This document shows positions 1 to 9,830 of a stretch of DNA of 64,000 nt, one piece after another (positions within the stretch are counted from its first letter, which is position 1; every line of letters begins with the position of its first letter). The DNA is from Paenibacillus sp. FSL R7-0204 (GTDB lineage Bacteria > Bacillota > Bacilli > Paenibacillales > Paenibacillaceae): contig NZ_JBBOCA010000001.1 of the NCBI RefSeq assembly GCF_038002225.1, positions 5,332,001 through 5,396,000 on the forward strand, read 5' to 3'. A program made the position numbers and the translations under genes. A model generated the notes under the pieces. That model made no database searches. It was given only the letters and a program-made list of their open reading frames with translations, and was not told where the DNA came from.

Positions 1-348
1 ATTGGCAGAAAGCATCAGCTTTAGCTTCGTATTGTATGACCCATCCGCCATTGCAGATCCCCACAAGGTTTCAATATTGACTCCAAGCGTATCTCTAGCC
101 CAGCGCGTGTGTACATTATCAGACCAGCTCTCTCCTTCTCTGAAGCTCCCGGTCGGATCCTCAGCTCTGATCGTTTTTATGGTGACCGCAGGCTCAATCT
201 TGCCGTTTACGATGTTCAACTCCGCTCCGGCCGTGCTCTTCGGACTTGCTGCATCCGAGTTTTTGTCTTGCGCGGAGCAAGCCGTCAGTGCTCCTAACAT
301 GAGGACTGCTGCGAGTAATGCTGACAACTTCTTTCTTGTGTGATTCAT
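1..348 (-). CDS. ABC transporter sugar-binding lipoprotein (N-terminal part)
   Basis: The first 116 codons are visible; the rest lies outside the window. The start is the ATG at 348, 8 nt after a strong AGGGGG ribosome-binding site. A basic N-terminus (MNHTRKK) and a hydrophobic stretch end in the lipobox LTAC with Cys24, so the mature protein should be lipid-anchored outside the membrane. The mature start (SAQDKNSDAAS) is the usual polar linker of family 1 extracellular solute-binding proteins. It follows the GH3 gene and two Lpl-type permease genes on the same strand, so it is very probably their substrate-binding partner for an oligosaccharide. The exact sugar cannot be read. Confidence 0.85.
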   Translation of the reverse strand, partial: MNHTRKKLSALLAAVLMLGALTACSAQDKNSDAASPKSTAGAELNIVNGKIEPAVTIKTIRAEDPTGSFREGESWSDNVHTRWARDTLGVNIETLWGSAMADGSYNTKLKLMLSAN

Positions 349-458
349 ACCGAACCCCCTGTAGTTGTTTTCTTTCTTACTCTTTGATTATAAAATCGCT
401 TTCACTCCACAGATATAACGCATTCTTAACTTCAGATAACCTGATCCAAACATAGGTG

Positions 459-2996
459 TCAATTATCCAGCCGAAAGCTTGCCTCTTGAACATCCCTTGA
501 ATTCGGACCCACATAAATCTTGAAATCGCCGGTTTCCGCTTTGAAGGTAAGATCCGCGGCATAATATTTCAGGTCCTCTTCCGTAATTACAAAACGGATT
601 TCCCTGCTTTCACCTGGGCATAAGCATAGCTTTTGGAAGCCCTTCAGCTCCTTGACCGGTCGGACGACGCTGCCGCAGATGTCCTGAATGTACAGCTGAA
701 CGATTTCTTCACCCTGAGCCTGCCCCGTATTCGCAATTGTAACTTGAACGGTCAGACTGTCTCCTCGCTTCAGTACGTGCTTATCCAGCTTAATCTCCGA
801 ATAGTCAAAGGTAGTATAGCTTAACCCGAATCCGAACGGATACAGCGGATCATTGGAGCCATCCAAATATTTGGAACTGAAGTGCTTCTCCGGTGATGCC
901 GGTCTTCCCGTATTGAAATGATTATAGTAGACCGGAATTTGACCTGCATGTCTCGGGAAGCTCATCGTCAGTTTTCCCGAAGGATTATACTGGCCGAATA
1001 ACACGTCGGCGATAGCATGTCCAGCTTGGGACCCCAGAAACCAGGACTCCACGATAGCGTTGACATGGTGTTCGAACCAATCCAGTATCAAAGGACGCCC
1101 ATTCGTTAAGACCAGCACCGTCGGCTTGCCGAGCTTCGCTATCTCTTCGGCCAGCTTCAATTGAACTTCCGGGAGCGTAATATTCATACGTGAAGCGGCT
1201 TCTCCGCTCATTCGGCTGGATTCCCCCAACGCCAATACGATTACATCCGCTTCTTCAGCAACCTGCAGTGCGGCCTCATACCCACCGTCAATGGGCTGGT
1301 CAACTGCGCAGCCGTCCGCAATGAGCACACGTCTTCCGCTAACGGCTTCCGTTACACCTTGTTCCAGGGTGACCGTTGCATTCCCATGTCTCGAGAATTG
1401 CCACGTACCCAGCAGATCCTTGGTTCTTGCGAACGGACCGATCAACGCAACCGTACCGGAACTTGCTTTCAATGGAAGAACTCCGTCGTTCTTGAGCAGC
1501 ACGATCGATTTACGCGCAAGCGCCCTGCTCTCCTGCAGATGTTCCTCAGAGAACTGACACTCCAGTGCTTTCTTCGGCCGGATATACCGGAATGGATCAT
1601 CCATAATGCCGATTCTATATTTGTAGGTGAGAATACGCCGGACTGCCTCATCCAGCTGCTCTTCCTTCACGATGCCTTCCCCGATCAATTTCGGTAATTG
1701 GTTCGCAAATGCACGAGTTACCATCTCGATATCCATCGTAGCATCAAGCGCCATTCGGGCAGCTTCGGCCTCATCCTCGGCGCAGCCATGAATCGAGATT
1801 TCTTCGATAGCCCCATAGTCGGAAAGCAGGATGCCATCGAAGCCGAGCTCGTTCCTGAGCAAATCCTTCATCAGGAACTTGCTTCCAGCCGCCGGAACGC
1901 CTTGATAAATATTGAATGCATTCATGACCGAGCCGGCACCGGCCTGAATTCCCGCTTGGAACGGAGGCAAATGAACATTCCTTAGCGTGCCTTCCGAGAT
2001 ATCGACTGTATTATAATCACGGCCGCCCTCCGCCGCACCATAGGCGATAAAATGCTTTAAGCAGGCAATAATCGTGTCCTGATCAAATAGGGAATTGCCC
2101 TGAAAGCCTCTTACTTGTGCTTCTGCAATCCGGGCGCCCAAATAAGGATCTTCTCCTGCACCTTCAACGACACGGCCCCATCTCGGATCACGCGTAATGT
2201 CTACCATCGGGCCATGATTATAGGTAATGCCTGCGGAGGAAGCTTCTTTTGCCGCAATCGCGCATGCCCGCTGAATTCCTTCTGTATCCCAACTGCAAGA
2301 CCAGGCGAGTGGCACCGGAAAGATGGTCTGATGGCCGTGAATGACATCGGCATTGAAGAATAACGGGATGTTATGCGGTGATTGCTCAACAGCAATACGC
2401 TGCAGCTCAAGCACACGGTTGATATCGAAAGCCCCGAGAATGGAACCGGCCTTCCCCTCTGCAACGAGCTTCTCCGGCGGTTCAGAAGCAACCTCCTCCC
2501 CAAACGAGAAGTCCGACGCCAGGCACTGGCTCATTTGCCCCACTTTCTCTTGCAAGGACAACTGGCCGAGCAGTTGCTCCACAGCTGCCGCAATACTCTC
2601 CTCTGTTCGTTCCACGACTCCAGTCATACGATACTGGTCCAGTTCTTGTTCTAACAAATCAGTCAAAGATGTCCCTTGGCCACGCTCTCCCGCCAAGGAA
2701 AGGGTTCCAAAAGTTGGAAGCTTAAGGGTTCCTGTGAACTTATTTTGTGAGAATATCAGTTCAAGGTAAGCCTCCCCCTCCTGCAGGGACTTCGCTCTCC
2801 CGGATGCCCGCAGACCGCTGCCTTCCACTGTAACGTGATCGAAATCCAATGCTACCGGGAAGGATTCCACTACTGCCGATATGGAATACTCTCCATTTGT
2901 ATCCTTTATGCTGAAAGTAATTTTCAGCTTGGCAATCTTCGTTTCCACTATCGCATGCCATGTTCCTATCATTCTCGTGACCTCCACAATATCCAT
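459..2996 (-). CDS. Glycoside hydrolase family 3 beta-glucosidase/beta-xylosidase
   Basis: A protein of about 845 residues that removes terminal beta-linked sugars from oligosaccharides. The N-terminal 110 residues are not recognised. A GH3 TIM-barrel follows (GPMVDITRDPRWGR, CLKHFIAYG), with the nucleophile Asp in GFDGILLSDYG. Then come the GH3 C-terminal alpha/beta domain (SIVLLKNDGVLPL) and a fibronectin-III-like tail (YPFGFGLSYTTFDYS). No signal peptide is seen, so it should be cytoplasmic and act on imported oligosaccharides. The ATG at 2996 is preferred because it lies behind AAGGAG, although the spacing of 13 nt is long; a TTG at 3026 is the alternative and would overlap the permease gene. 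It sits between permease and lipoprotein genes of the same operon. Confidence 0.9.
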   Translation of the reverse strand: MDIVEVTRMIGTWHAIVETKIAKLKITFSIKDTNGEYSISAVVESFPVALDFDHVTVEGSGLRASGRAKSLQEGEAYLELIFSQNKFTGTLKLPTFGTLSLAGERGQGTSLTDLLEQELDQYRMTGVVERTEESIAAAVEQLLGQLSLQEKVGQMSQCLASDFSFGEEVASEPPEKLVAEGKAGSILGAFDINRVLELQRIAVEQSPHNIPLFFNADVIHGHQTIFPVPLAWSCSWDTEGIQRACAIAAKEASSAGITYNHGPMVDITRDPRWGRVVEGAGEDPYLGARIAEAQVRGFQGNSLFDQDTIIACLKHFIAYGAAEGGRDYNTVDISEGTLRNVHLPPFQAGIQAGAGSVMNAFNIYQGVPAAGSKFLMKDLLRNELGFDGILLSDYGAIEEISIHGCAEDEAEAARMALDATMDIEMVTRAFANQLPKLIGEGIVKEEQLDEAVRRILTYKYRIGIMDDPFRYIRPKKALECQFSEEHLQESRALARKSIVLLKNDGVLPLKASSGTVALIGPFARTKDLLGTWQFSRHGNATVTLEQGVTEAVSGRRVLIADGCAVDQPIDGGYEAALQVAEEADVIVLALGESSRMSGEAASRMNITLPEVQLKLAEEIAKLGKPTVLVLTNGRPLILDWFEHHVNAIVESWFLGSQAGHAIADVLFGQYNPSGKLTMSFPRHAGQIPVYYNHFNTGRPASPEKHFSSKYLDGSNDPLYPFGFGLSYTTFDYSEIKLDKHVLKRGDSLTVQVTIANTGQAQGEEIVQLYIQDICGSVVRPVKELKGFQKLCLCPGESREIRFVITEEDLKYYAADLTFKAETGDFKIYVGPNSRDVQEASFRLDN

Positions 2997-3006
2997 GATT
3001 TTGTGC

Positions 3007-3882
3007 TTACTCCTTGACCGCCCCAATCACCAAGCCCTTCGTAAAGAACTTCTGCAGCACCGGATAAATGAGCAGGATGGGCAGCGCTCCAACCAGAATT
3101 TGTGCAGAACTGATCGAACGGCTGTTTAATTTGGCAATGTCTGCAGCATTATTCCCGTTCACCATCGGAACGGCGATAATCGTCTTCAGGAACGAGCTAA
3201 GCGGAAGATTATCCGCCTTCATATAGATCGAACCGGCAAGCCATTCATTCCAGTCATGAACAACCGTGAACAATCCAACCGTCGCAAGTACCGGAAGCGA
3301 GAGCGGCAAGAACAATTTCGAAAAAGCCTGCCAATGATTGGCACCATCCATGAAGACCGCTTCTTCCAGCTCCTTCGGTAATGCCTTGAAGAAGTTCATA
3401 ATCAGGATTAAATAAAAGACATTCACCAAGCTTGGAAGCACAAGCGCCCAAATGGAATTGTAGAGCCCCACCTTGGTCACAACCAGGTAAGTGGGGATCA
3501 TCCCTCCATTAAAGAGCATAGCGATGACGAAAAAAGCTACAAACGCTTTATACCCGGCAATTCCGCCCCTTCCCCCTTCTTTCGATAAAACATATGCCGC
3601 CAAACAATTGATCAGCAGGCCCAGGGACAAGCTTAGAAAGACCCGCTGCATGGATACCCAGAGGGAGTGCAGCAAACGGGAGTCGCCCAGCGTTTTCTCA
3701 AAAGCGTTAAAATTGAGCCCAATAGGCCAAAACGTCACCTGGTTCGACAGAACAGCAGGGCTTGAACTCAATGAAATGGATACGACATGGATGAGCGGCA
3801 AAATACAAATCGCCGCCAGAAACAGCATGAAGATATTATTTATGGAATAAAACCATCGTTCTTTCCTTGTAGTAGCATGCAT
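3007..3882 (-). CDS. ABC sugar transporter permease, LplC/YtcP type
   Basis: A 291-residue integral membrane protein of the CUT1 carbohydrate-uptake class, with about six membrane segments. The segment EAVFMDGANHWQAFSKLFLPLSLP is the EAA-type loop that contacts the ATPase. The C-terminal end FFTKGLVIGAVKE is typical of the LplC/YtcP branch. The ATG follows AAGGAG by 8 nt. It lies 12 nt after the partner permease gene and just before the GH3 gene. No ATPase gene is present, as usual for CUT1 systems that share an MsmX-type ATPase encoded elsewhere. Confidence 0.93.
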   Translation of the reverse strand: MHATTRKERWFYSINNIFMLFLAAICILPLIHVVSISLSSSPAVLSNQVTFWPIGLNFNAFEKTLGDSRLLHSLWVSMQRVFLSLSLGLLINCLAAYVLSKEGGRGGIAGYKAFVAFFVIAMLFNGGMIPTYLVVTKVGLYNSIWALVLPSLVNVFYLILIMNFFKALPKELEEAVFMDGANHWQAFSKLFLPLSLPVLATVGLFTVVHDWNEWLAGSIYMKADNLPLSSFLKTIIAVPMVNGNNAADIAKLNSRSISSAQILVGALPILLIYPVLQKFFTKGLVIGAVKE

Positions 3883-3894
3883 ATGATACGCTCC

Positions 3895-4836
3895 TTAGAA
3901 TATTTTGTAGCCTGCCACTTTATAGGCCAGCCTATAGCCTCCGATGATCAAGAACAGGCCGACAACAGACTTGAACAACCCAATTGCCGTACCAAAGCTG
4001 AAGTTGCCGCCAATCAAACCGATTCGGTAAACGAACGTGTCGATAATATCTCCTTTTCCATACACCAGAGAGTTATACAGGTTAAATACCTGATCGAATC
4101 CGGCATTGAGCACCTGGCCCAGCGACAGCGTAAAGACTACACAAATCGTGGGCAGAAGTGACGGAAGCGTAATACTCCGCATTTGCCGCCACTTCCCTGC
4201 CCCGTCCAGCTGCGCTGCTTCGTAAAGGGCCGGGTTAATCCCTGCCAAAGCCGCAATGAAGATAATCGATCCATACCCGAATTCCTTCCATACCTCACTC
4301 GATACCAGAGTAAACAAAAACCAGTTATTATTACCAAGGAAGAAGATCGGTTGCATACCTAATGCCTGAAGCAGCCGGTTGACCAGCCCGTAATCCGGGT
4401 TCAACAATTCAATGAAGATACCTCCAAGCACGACCCACGACAGGAAGTGGGGAAGAAATACCAGAGTTTGAACCGCACTGCGTACAAATTTTACGCGCAC
4501 CTCATTGATAAGCAAGGCGAAGGTTAACGTTGAGATCAATCCGAAGATCAGCTTGAGCACTGAGATCCGAAGTGTATTCCAGATCACCTGAACACTGTCC
4601 GGATACTCGAACAGGAACTTAAATTGATCGAGTCCAACCCATTTGGAGCCTGTCATGCCCAGATAAGGTTTGTAGTCCTGGAACGCCATGACAAGGCCTC
4701 CCATGGGTGCATAAACAAATATAGCGGTTAGCACAACAGCAGGAAGCAGCATCAAATAGAGATGCCAGCTGTCATTTCTGTGCACTTTTTTCAGGCGCAC
4801 CGCTTTCTTGGATGAAGTGTTAATGTAGGTTTCCAT
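3895..4836 (-). CDS. ABC sugar transporter permease, LplB/YteP type
   Basis: A 313-residue membrane protein forming the other half of the uptake channel. It has a long N-terminal segment, a periplasmic-side loop (AFQDYKPYLGMTGSKWVG) characteristic of the LplB/YteP group, and the EAA loop YEAAQLDGAGKWRQMRSITLPSLLP. It ends with AYKVAGYKIF. The ATG at 4836 has a GGGGGAG site 4 nt upstream. It is the first gene of the minus-strand operon. The YesM/YesN genes start on the other strand about 190 bp away, so the promoters must lie between 4837 and 5024. Confidence 0.93.
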   Translation of the reverse strand: METYINTSSKKAVRLKKVHRNDSWHLYLMLLPAVVLTAIFVYAPMGGLVMAFQDYKPYLGMTGSKWVGLDQFKFLFEYPDSVQVIWNTLRISVLKLIFGLISTLTFALLINEVRVKFVRSAVQTLVFLPHFLSWVVLGGIFIELLNPDYGLVNRLLQALGMQPIFFLGNNNWFLFTLVSSEVWKEFGYGSIIFIAALAGINPALYEAAQLDGAGKWRQMRSITLPSLLPTICVVFTLSLGQVLNAGFDQVFNLYNSLVYGKGDIIDTFVYRIGLIGGNFSFGTAIGLFKSVVGLFLIIGGYRLAYKVAGYKIF

Positions 4837-5024
4837 AAGCTCCCCCTGTGAAATGAATTTCTATTGTCTCCTTTATTGTAAGACTCCTAAACTCCATACA
4901 GATATAGCGCGATCCAAAGGTGAATAACGCGATCTTAATATCCGCTCCGGAGGACATTGTAAAAAGACATAAGGAATCCTACAATGGGTGTACACCAGTC
5001 TATCTAATGAAGGAAAGATGCCTC

Positions 5025-6692
5025 ATGTTCAAGCAGTACCGGACATTCTATACGATGCTTTCGCTCATCCTGCTATCCACAGTCATTGTGATGGTTATGT
5101 ACACAGTCACCATTAATACCAGTCTTACCACCGTGAAAGAGGATATCAAAACTAACAATTTGAACAGGATGCGTTTTCTAATACAGAACCTGGATCATAA
5201 CGTAGGACAACTCTCCATGGTAGCTACCGCGCTGGAGACGGATTCCAAGGTCGGCCTGCTGCCCTCCGTCGATCTAATGGACAAATATGATCAAATTAAA
5301 TTGATTCAGGATCTGACGGACAAAATGAAGCTGCAAAGCTTCTCTGAAGGATGGAACAATCAGATTTCCATCTATTCTTCCCTGCTGCATCAATGGATCG
5401 GCTCCCCATCCTCCGACAGCAGCCCTCCGCAGGCTACGCCGGATAATCAATGGACATTGGAGACACCATCCGGGCAGTTCGTTGCTTATAGGATTCATCC
5501 GTCGTACTCCATTCGGGTCACTTTCCCCCGGGACAATCTTCTTGCTATGCTGAGCAGGTCCGATAGCAGCAATAATAATTCGTTCTTCTACCGCAAGGGT
5601 GACCCCGTTATTCTAAGCGGCTACTCGGGCGAAGACCAAGTGAACGAGCTCTTGCCGCAGCTGCTGCCTCTCCTGAACAATCGAATGGAAGGCTCTGAAA
5701 TCATAACGGTAGGCGGGATCGGATATATGGTCAATTTCCTGCAATCCGACAAGCTGGGGTGGTACTTGGTAGATTATCTGCCATTGGACGAAGCACTGCG
5801 GCCTATTGAGAGAACCCGGAATTACTTCTACGCCGCTTGCGCTATGCTCTTTATGGGCGGCGTGGTAACAGCACTGTTCCTGTACAGGAAGGTACAAATT
5901 CCGATTCTCGAGCTGCTTAAGGGCGTGAGACTGCTGAAGCACGGAGATTTTTCGCACCGGATTGTAAGACGCAGCCACAACGAATTCGATTATCTCTATA
6001 TTAACTTTAACGAGATGGCCGCGCAGATCGAGGACTTGATCGAGAAGGTATATAAGGAGAAAATCATGTCGCGGGAAGCCTTGGTTAAACAGCTGCAAGC
6101 GCAAATCAATCCGCATTTTCTGTATAATTGTTTGTTCTTCATCGACAATATGACGCGCCTCGGCAATGACGAGGCTGTCACCGCGATGACGCAGAATCTC
6201 GCTCAATATTTCAGGTACACCACCCGGCTGGACAAGCCGACGACGACACTGGAGAAGGAATTGGGAGTCGTCGGGAACTACTTAAACATTCTGTGTCTGC
6301 GCATGGAACGTTTGAATTACGAAATCAGGGTGCCCGATTCGATGAAGCTGCTGTCCGTACCGAAGCTGCTGGTGCAGCCTCTGGTGGAGAACAGTGTCAT
6401 TCACGGGATTGAGAAGAAGCAAGGCGAGGGGCTGATCCGGATTACCGGAATCGAAGACACCGGCCATTACCAGCTCATCGTTGAGGACGACGGCATTGGA
6501 ATGTCGGGCGAAAGCATCCAACAATTGATGACACGTATCAAGCAGCCACCCGGGGAGGAAATGGGCTGCGCGTTGTGGAATATCGGGCAGCGCATGCAGA
6601 TTTATTTCGATGCGCCCTCCCGCATGGAGATCGAACCCAGCACTTTAGGCGGCTTATGTGTTATTCTGCATTGGCCCAAGAGGAAAGATTAG
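5025..6692 (+). CDS. YesM-type sensor histidine kinase
   Basis: A membrane sensor kinase of the HPK7/YesM type. From the ATG at 5025 (AAGGAAAG 7 nt upstream) it has 555 residues. Order of parts: a membrane segment near residues 8-28; an extracytoplasmic sensor region; a second membrane segment (FYAACAMLFMGGVVTALFLY); a HAMP linker; the His_kinase motif LQAQINPHFLYNCL with its phospho-acceptor His; and an ATPase domain (PKLLVQPLVENSVIHGI, VEDDGIGMS). An upstream GTG at 4920 gives a longer frame without a visible binding site. The stop codon overlaps the binding site of the yesN-like gene. It probably senses the sugar taken up by the divergent operon. Confidence 0.9.
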   Translation: MFKQYRTFYTMLSLILLSTVIVMVMYTVTINTSLTTVKEDIKTNNLNRMRFLIQNLDHNVGQLSMVATALETDSKVGLLPSVDLMDKYDQIKLIQDLTDKMKLQSFSEGWNNQISIYSSLLHQWIGSPSSDSSPPQATPDNQWTLETPSGQFVAYRIHPSYSIRVTFPRDNLLAMLSRSDSSNNNSFFYRKGDPVILSGYSGEDQVNELLPQLLPLLNNRMEGSEIITVGGIGYMVNFLQSDKLGWYLVDYLPLDEALRPIERTRNYFYAACAMLFMGGVVTALFLYRKVQIPILELLKGVRLLKHGDFSHRIVRRSHNEFDYLYINFNEMAAQIEDLIEKVYKEKIMSREALVKQLQAQINPHFLYNCLFFIDNMTRLGNDEAVTAMTQNLAQYFRYTTRLDKPTTTLEKELGVVGNYLNILCLRMERLNYEIRVPDSMKLLSVPKLLVQPLVENSVIHGIEKKQGEGLIRITGIEDTGHYQLIVEDDGIGMSGESIQQLMTRIKQPPGEEMGCALWNIGQRMQIYFDAPSRMEIEPSTLGGLCVILHWPKRKD

Positions 6693-6706
6693 GAGGATGG
6701 CCCCGT

Positions 6707-8305
6707 ATGTATCAATTACTTATTGTCGATGATGAAACATCAGTTGTCGATAGCTTAGCACTTACCATTCCATGGGAAGAATACGGCATTGAAGAGGTGC
6801 ACCGGGCTTACTCGGCCCAGGAAGCACTCCAGACCGCGACGAGACATGCTATTGATATCATTATTACCGATATTCGTATGCCGGAGATGGACGGTCTTGA
6901 GCTCATCGAACGCATCCGGCATTTCTCCCGCAAGATCAGGTGCATCATCTTATCCGGACATGACGAATTCGAATATGCCCAGAAGGCGATTCAGTATGGA
7001 ACACTCCGTTACTTGTTAAAACCGGTTGACATCGCTGCCTTGACGCATGCCGTCGGGCAGGCGATAACCGATATTGAGCTGGAATGGGCCGAAATCAGCT
7101 CCTTCCAACGGATTAAACATACGCTGCACGCCAACAAGCCACTGCTGCGCAGCCAGTTGCTCACAGACCTGCTCCAGAACAAACCGATGCAGACCGACAT
7201 ATTGGAGGAACGCCTGGCCATGCTTGATATCTCGTTCTGCCCGGGCGACTCCTATATGCTGATGCTCATCCGGTTGGAGGAGGATTTCTCCAGATACAAT
7301 CTTCAATCGCTGTCCCTTCTGGAGTTCGCTGTCGGCAACATCACCGAAGAGGTGTTTCAGGAGCTCTTCGAGCTATGGCATTGCAATACCGAGCAAGGCT
7401 ATCTTGTTTTTCTGATCAAAAGCAACGAAGCGCCAGACCTTTCGCTAATCGATTCTTATGCGGTCAAGGTACAAAACAACGTGCAAAAATTCCTGTCAGG
7501 CTCCCTTTCGATTTGTCTAAGCAACATCCAGACATTCCCTGAGAACATATCAGAAACATACCTAGCCTCTGTATCCTCACTTATAAGAAATGTCGGCAAA
7601 AATAAAAGCTACTTCATTACAATTGACGAATCCGAGTCACAATCGCAAGGGCAAAACCTCAACCATTTGCACCTCCCCCCTCTTCTTCCTTCCTTACTGG
7701 AATCGGAAAACTGGGATGAGGCCCTTGCCAAGATCGGCCGGATTCTGTCCGTGAGCGAGCTTGACAACGAACCGACACATGACCAGTTATTTACAACTCT
7801 TCTATATCTATCATCCTCCTTCGCCGTGACGTTCTCCTCCGGGGAAGGAGATGTGGAAACCCAGCTCGGTGAAGAGTTCTACCTGCTCCTGCGGAAGAAA
7901 TCGCAGCTTTCAAGACAGCGAATTTTCCAGTGGGCCGAGAAGCAGATCGCTGCCTTGCGCGCAAAGGCCTCCCGTCAGGTTGAGGATTCCCACCAGAAGA
8001 TCGCCTCCAAGGTTCGGACATTCATCCAGGAGCATCTTGCCGAAGGGATCTCCCTTCAGACGGTTGCAGACCATGTGAAGCTGCATCCTGTATATTTATC
8101 CAAAGTGTATAAGACCGTGTCCGGCGAAACAATCGGCGATTATTTGTACCATACCCGAATGGAGCGGGCCGTTCACCTGCTGCGCAGCACCGACCTCAAA
8201 ATTACGGAAGTCAGCGGGCAGCTTGGTTTCCTGGCTCCTCCCCACTTCATTAAAATCTTTAAGAAGCATTATGGCTGTACGCCGCAGGAATACCGGAACA
8301 AGTGA
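6707..8305 (+). CDS. YesN-type response regulator with AraC DNA-binding domain
   Basis: A 532-residue regulator. The receiver domain lies at the N-terminus (LLIVDDETSVVDSL, phospho-acceptor Asp in IIITDIRMPEMDG, Lys in YLLKPVD), followed by a long middle region and a C-terminal AraC/XylS double helix-turn-helix (SLQTVADHVKLHPVYLSKVYK; GFLAPPHFIKIFKKHYGCTPQEYR). The ATG at 6707 follows AGGAGG at 6691, which itself overlaps the stop of the kinase gene, so the two are translationally coupled. Inference: phosphorylated by the YesM-like kinase, it activates the divergent sugar-uptake/GH3 operon. Confidence 0.92.
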   Translation: MYQLLIVDDETSVVDSLALTIPWEEYGIEEVHRAYSAQEALQTATRHAIDIIITDIRMPEMDGLELIERIRHFSRKIRCIILSGHDEFEYAQKAIQYGTLRYLLKPVDIAALTHAVGQAITDIELEWAEISSFQRIKHTLHANKPLLRSQLLTDLLQNKPMQTDILEERLAMLDISFCPGDSYMLMLIRLEEDFSRYNLQSLSLLEFAVGNITEEVFQELFELWHCNTEQGYLVFLIKSNEAPDLSLIDSYAVKVQNNVQKFLSGSLSICLSNIQTFPENISETYLASVSSLIRNVGKNKSYFITIDESESQSQGQNLNHLHLPPLLPSLLESENWDEALAKIGRILSVSELDNEPTHDQLFTTLLYLSSSFAVTFSSGEGDVETQLGEEFYLLLRKKSQLSRQRIFQWAEKQIAALRAKASRQVEDSHQKIASKVRTFIQEHLAEGISLQTVADHVKLHPVYLSKVYKTVSGETIGDYLYHTRMERAVHLLRSTDLKITEVSGQLGFLAPPHFIKIFKKHYGCTPQEYRNK

Positions 8306-8339
8306 ATGCATTGTCCGTTTCCCATCGTTCAGGCAGGGC

Positions 8340-9065
8340 TCAACCCGCATCATTATACCTCAGCCTGCGGATCGACCAGACTGACAGAACTACAAGGTAC
8401 ACTCCATTCATCAGAAAGAATAGCAGATTCTCCATAGCCGTCAGTCCGCGCTGGGTAAGCACGCCCATGCCAATGGTCAGCAGCGAGTATGGGAACAGCA
8501 GCCCCAGCTTCAGCACATACAGGCCCAGGCCGACAAAAACCGCACACAGACTGATTCCGATGGGTGTGGCAAAGCTGCGGATACGGATGGACAAGCCGAG
8601 CTGCAGGGCAGCAATACTCAGCGAAGCCACCCAGCCGCGCAGGGTCCACAGGATGATGTCCTTTGGAAATGCCCCCGTCAAAGACAGCATCTGTCCTGCC
8701 GCCCAATACATTAGAAGGAATAGCGTCTGCGCTCCGGCAATCAGCACGCCCACAATAACAAGCTTGGCTATAAAGAGACTGGTTATGGATACCGGAGCAG
8801 CCAGGATCATGTTCCAGTTCCGGTTCACATGCTCCAGCCGGCAGACAAACGCGCAGCAGATGGCAATCAGAATCGGCAGGAAGAACTCTCCATAAAATAA
8901 GCTTACCTGAGTCCATAGACTATACCACTCTCCCTGCAAGGCCTCCCGGTTCATCACAAAATTAGCACAGCCGATCATCAGGCTGACCACAGGCAGACTG
9001 ACCAGCACCAGTCCCATCCGCGAGCGGCGCAGCTTGGGCCATTCGGCAGCAACACTTCTAAGCAT
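8340..9065 (-). CDS. ABC-2 type permease, lantibiotic-immunity (MutG/SpaG-like)
   Basis: A 241-residue membrane protein with about six hydrophobic segments and a short cytoplasmic N-terminus (MLRSVAAEWPKLRRSRMG). The fold and the order of ATPase and two permeases match the SpaFEG/MutFEG exporters that remove lantibiotics or bacitracin-like peptides from the membrane. AGGAGG lies just upstream of the ATG. It starts 12 nt after the partner permease and is the last gene of the operon. The assignment to the MutG branch rests on size and position; a general ABC-2 permease is the fallback. Confidence 0.75.
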   Translation of the reverse strand: MLRSVAAEWPKLRRSRMGLVLVSLPVVSLMIGCANFVMNREALQGEWYSLWTQVSLFYGEFFLPILIAICCAFVCRLEHVNRNWNMILAAPVSITSLFIAKLVIVGVLIAGAQTLFLLMYWAAGQMLSLTGAFPKDIILWTLRGWVASLSIAALQLGLSIRIRSFATPIGISLCAVFVGLGLYVLKLGLLFPYSLLTIGMGVLTQRGLTAMENLLFFLMNGVYLVVLSVWSIRRLRYNDAG

Positions 9066-9077
9066 AAGTTCTCCTCC

Positions 9078-9830
9078 TTAGACCGATTGTTTGGAGACAT
9101 GGGTATTCCCGGCAACATACAGAACCAGTGTCAGTATCAGAGCTGCACTTAACTGAATCAGAGGCATGCTTCCGGTAACATAGGTTCCTGATGAAGCCTT
9201 ATACACATAAGTCACCGGACTGAGATCCAAATAATAAGACCAGACGATTAACTGACGGACAGCGGCAGGGAACAAGCTTGCGGTCGTCCCCAGGAACCCG
9301 CCCAGCATGCCAAGACACAGGGCAAATGCCTGATTCTTCACCGCCAGCGATATCCATTGCTGCATCGCAATAATCAGCAGACTGGCAATCAGAGTACCCG
9401 CAGTGAACTGCAGCAGCAGGCCTGCCGGAAGCGGTTCTGCGAGTCTATGGAACATACCGAAGCCGGCAATAAAAACAACCTGGGCCAGAATGCCGTAAAG
9501 GATCAGACTTCCGGCACAGACGAATTTGGCGGCATACACCGTCTGGCGTCCGACAGAAGTAGTCATCAGCATTTTCCAGGTATCCCCTTTATGCTCCATG
9601 TCGCAAATCCTTGACACCACAATCGCCGACAGAATCGGCAGGAACAGCCCGTTCATGGACGAGAGGCTGAAAATCAGCGCTTCCCAGGTAGCATTGTCCG
9701 CACTCCGCGAGATCGAGATGCTCATGGACATGGCCGCCCAGCCCAGCTCGGCGGCCAGAAAGAGCGTCAGCATCGCCCACACTTTTCTCCGCCGGATTTT
9801 GTAGTATTCCAGGAACAAGGCTTTCATCAC
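9078..9830 (-). CDS. ABC-2 type permease, lantibiotic-immunity (MutE/EpiE-like)
   Basis: A 250-residue membrane protein with six predicted membrane segments. It begins MMKALFLEYYKIRRRKVWAM, the common start of MutE/EpiE/SpaE permeases. Its start codon overlaps the stop of the ATPase gene by 4 nt (ATGA), so the two are translationally coupled and should form one complex. The cytoplasmic segment SRICDMEHKGDTWKMLMTT matches the family region that follows the first membrane pair. Probable job: exporter half that protects the cell from a membrane-active peptide antibiotic. Confidence 0.78.
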   Translation of the reverse strand: MMKALFLEYYKIRRRKVWAMLTLFLAAELGWAAMSMSISISRSADNATWEALIFSLSSMNGLFLPILSAIVVSRICDMEHKGDTWKMLMTTSVGRQTVYAAKFVCAGSLILYGILAQVVFIAGFGMFHRLAEPLPAGLLLQFTAGTLIASLLIIAMQQWISLAVKNQAFALCLGMLGGFLGTTASLFPAAVRQLIVWSYYLDLSPVTYVYKASSGTYVTGSMPLIQLSAALILTLVLYVAGNTHVSKQSV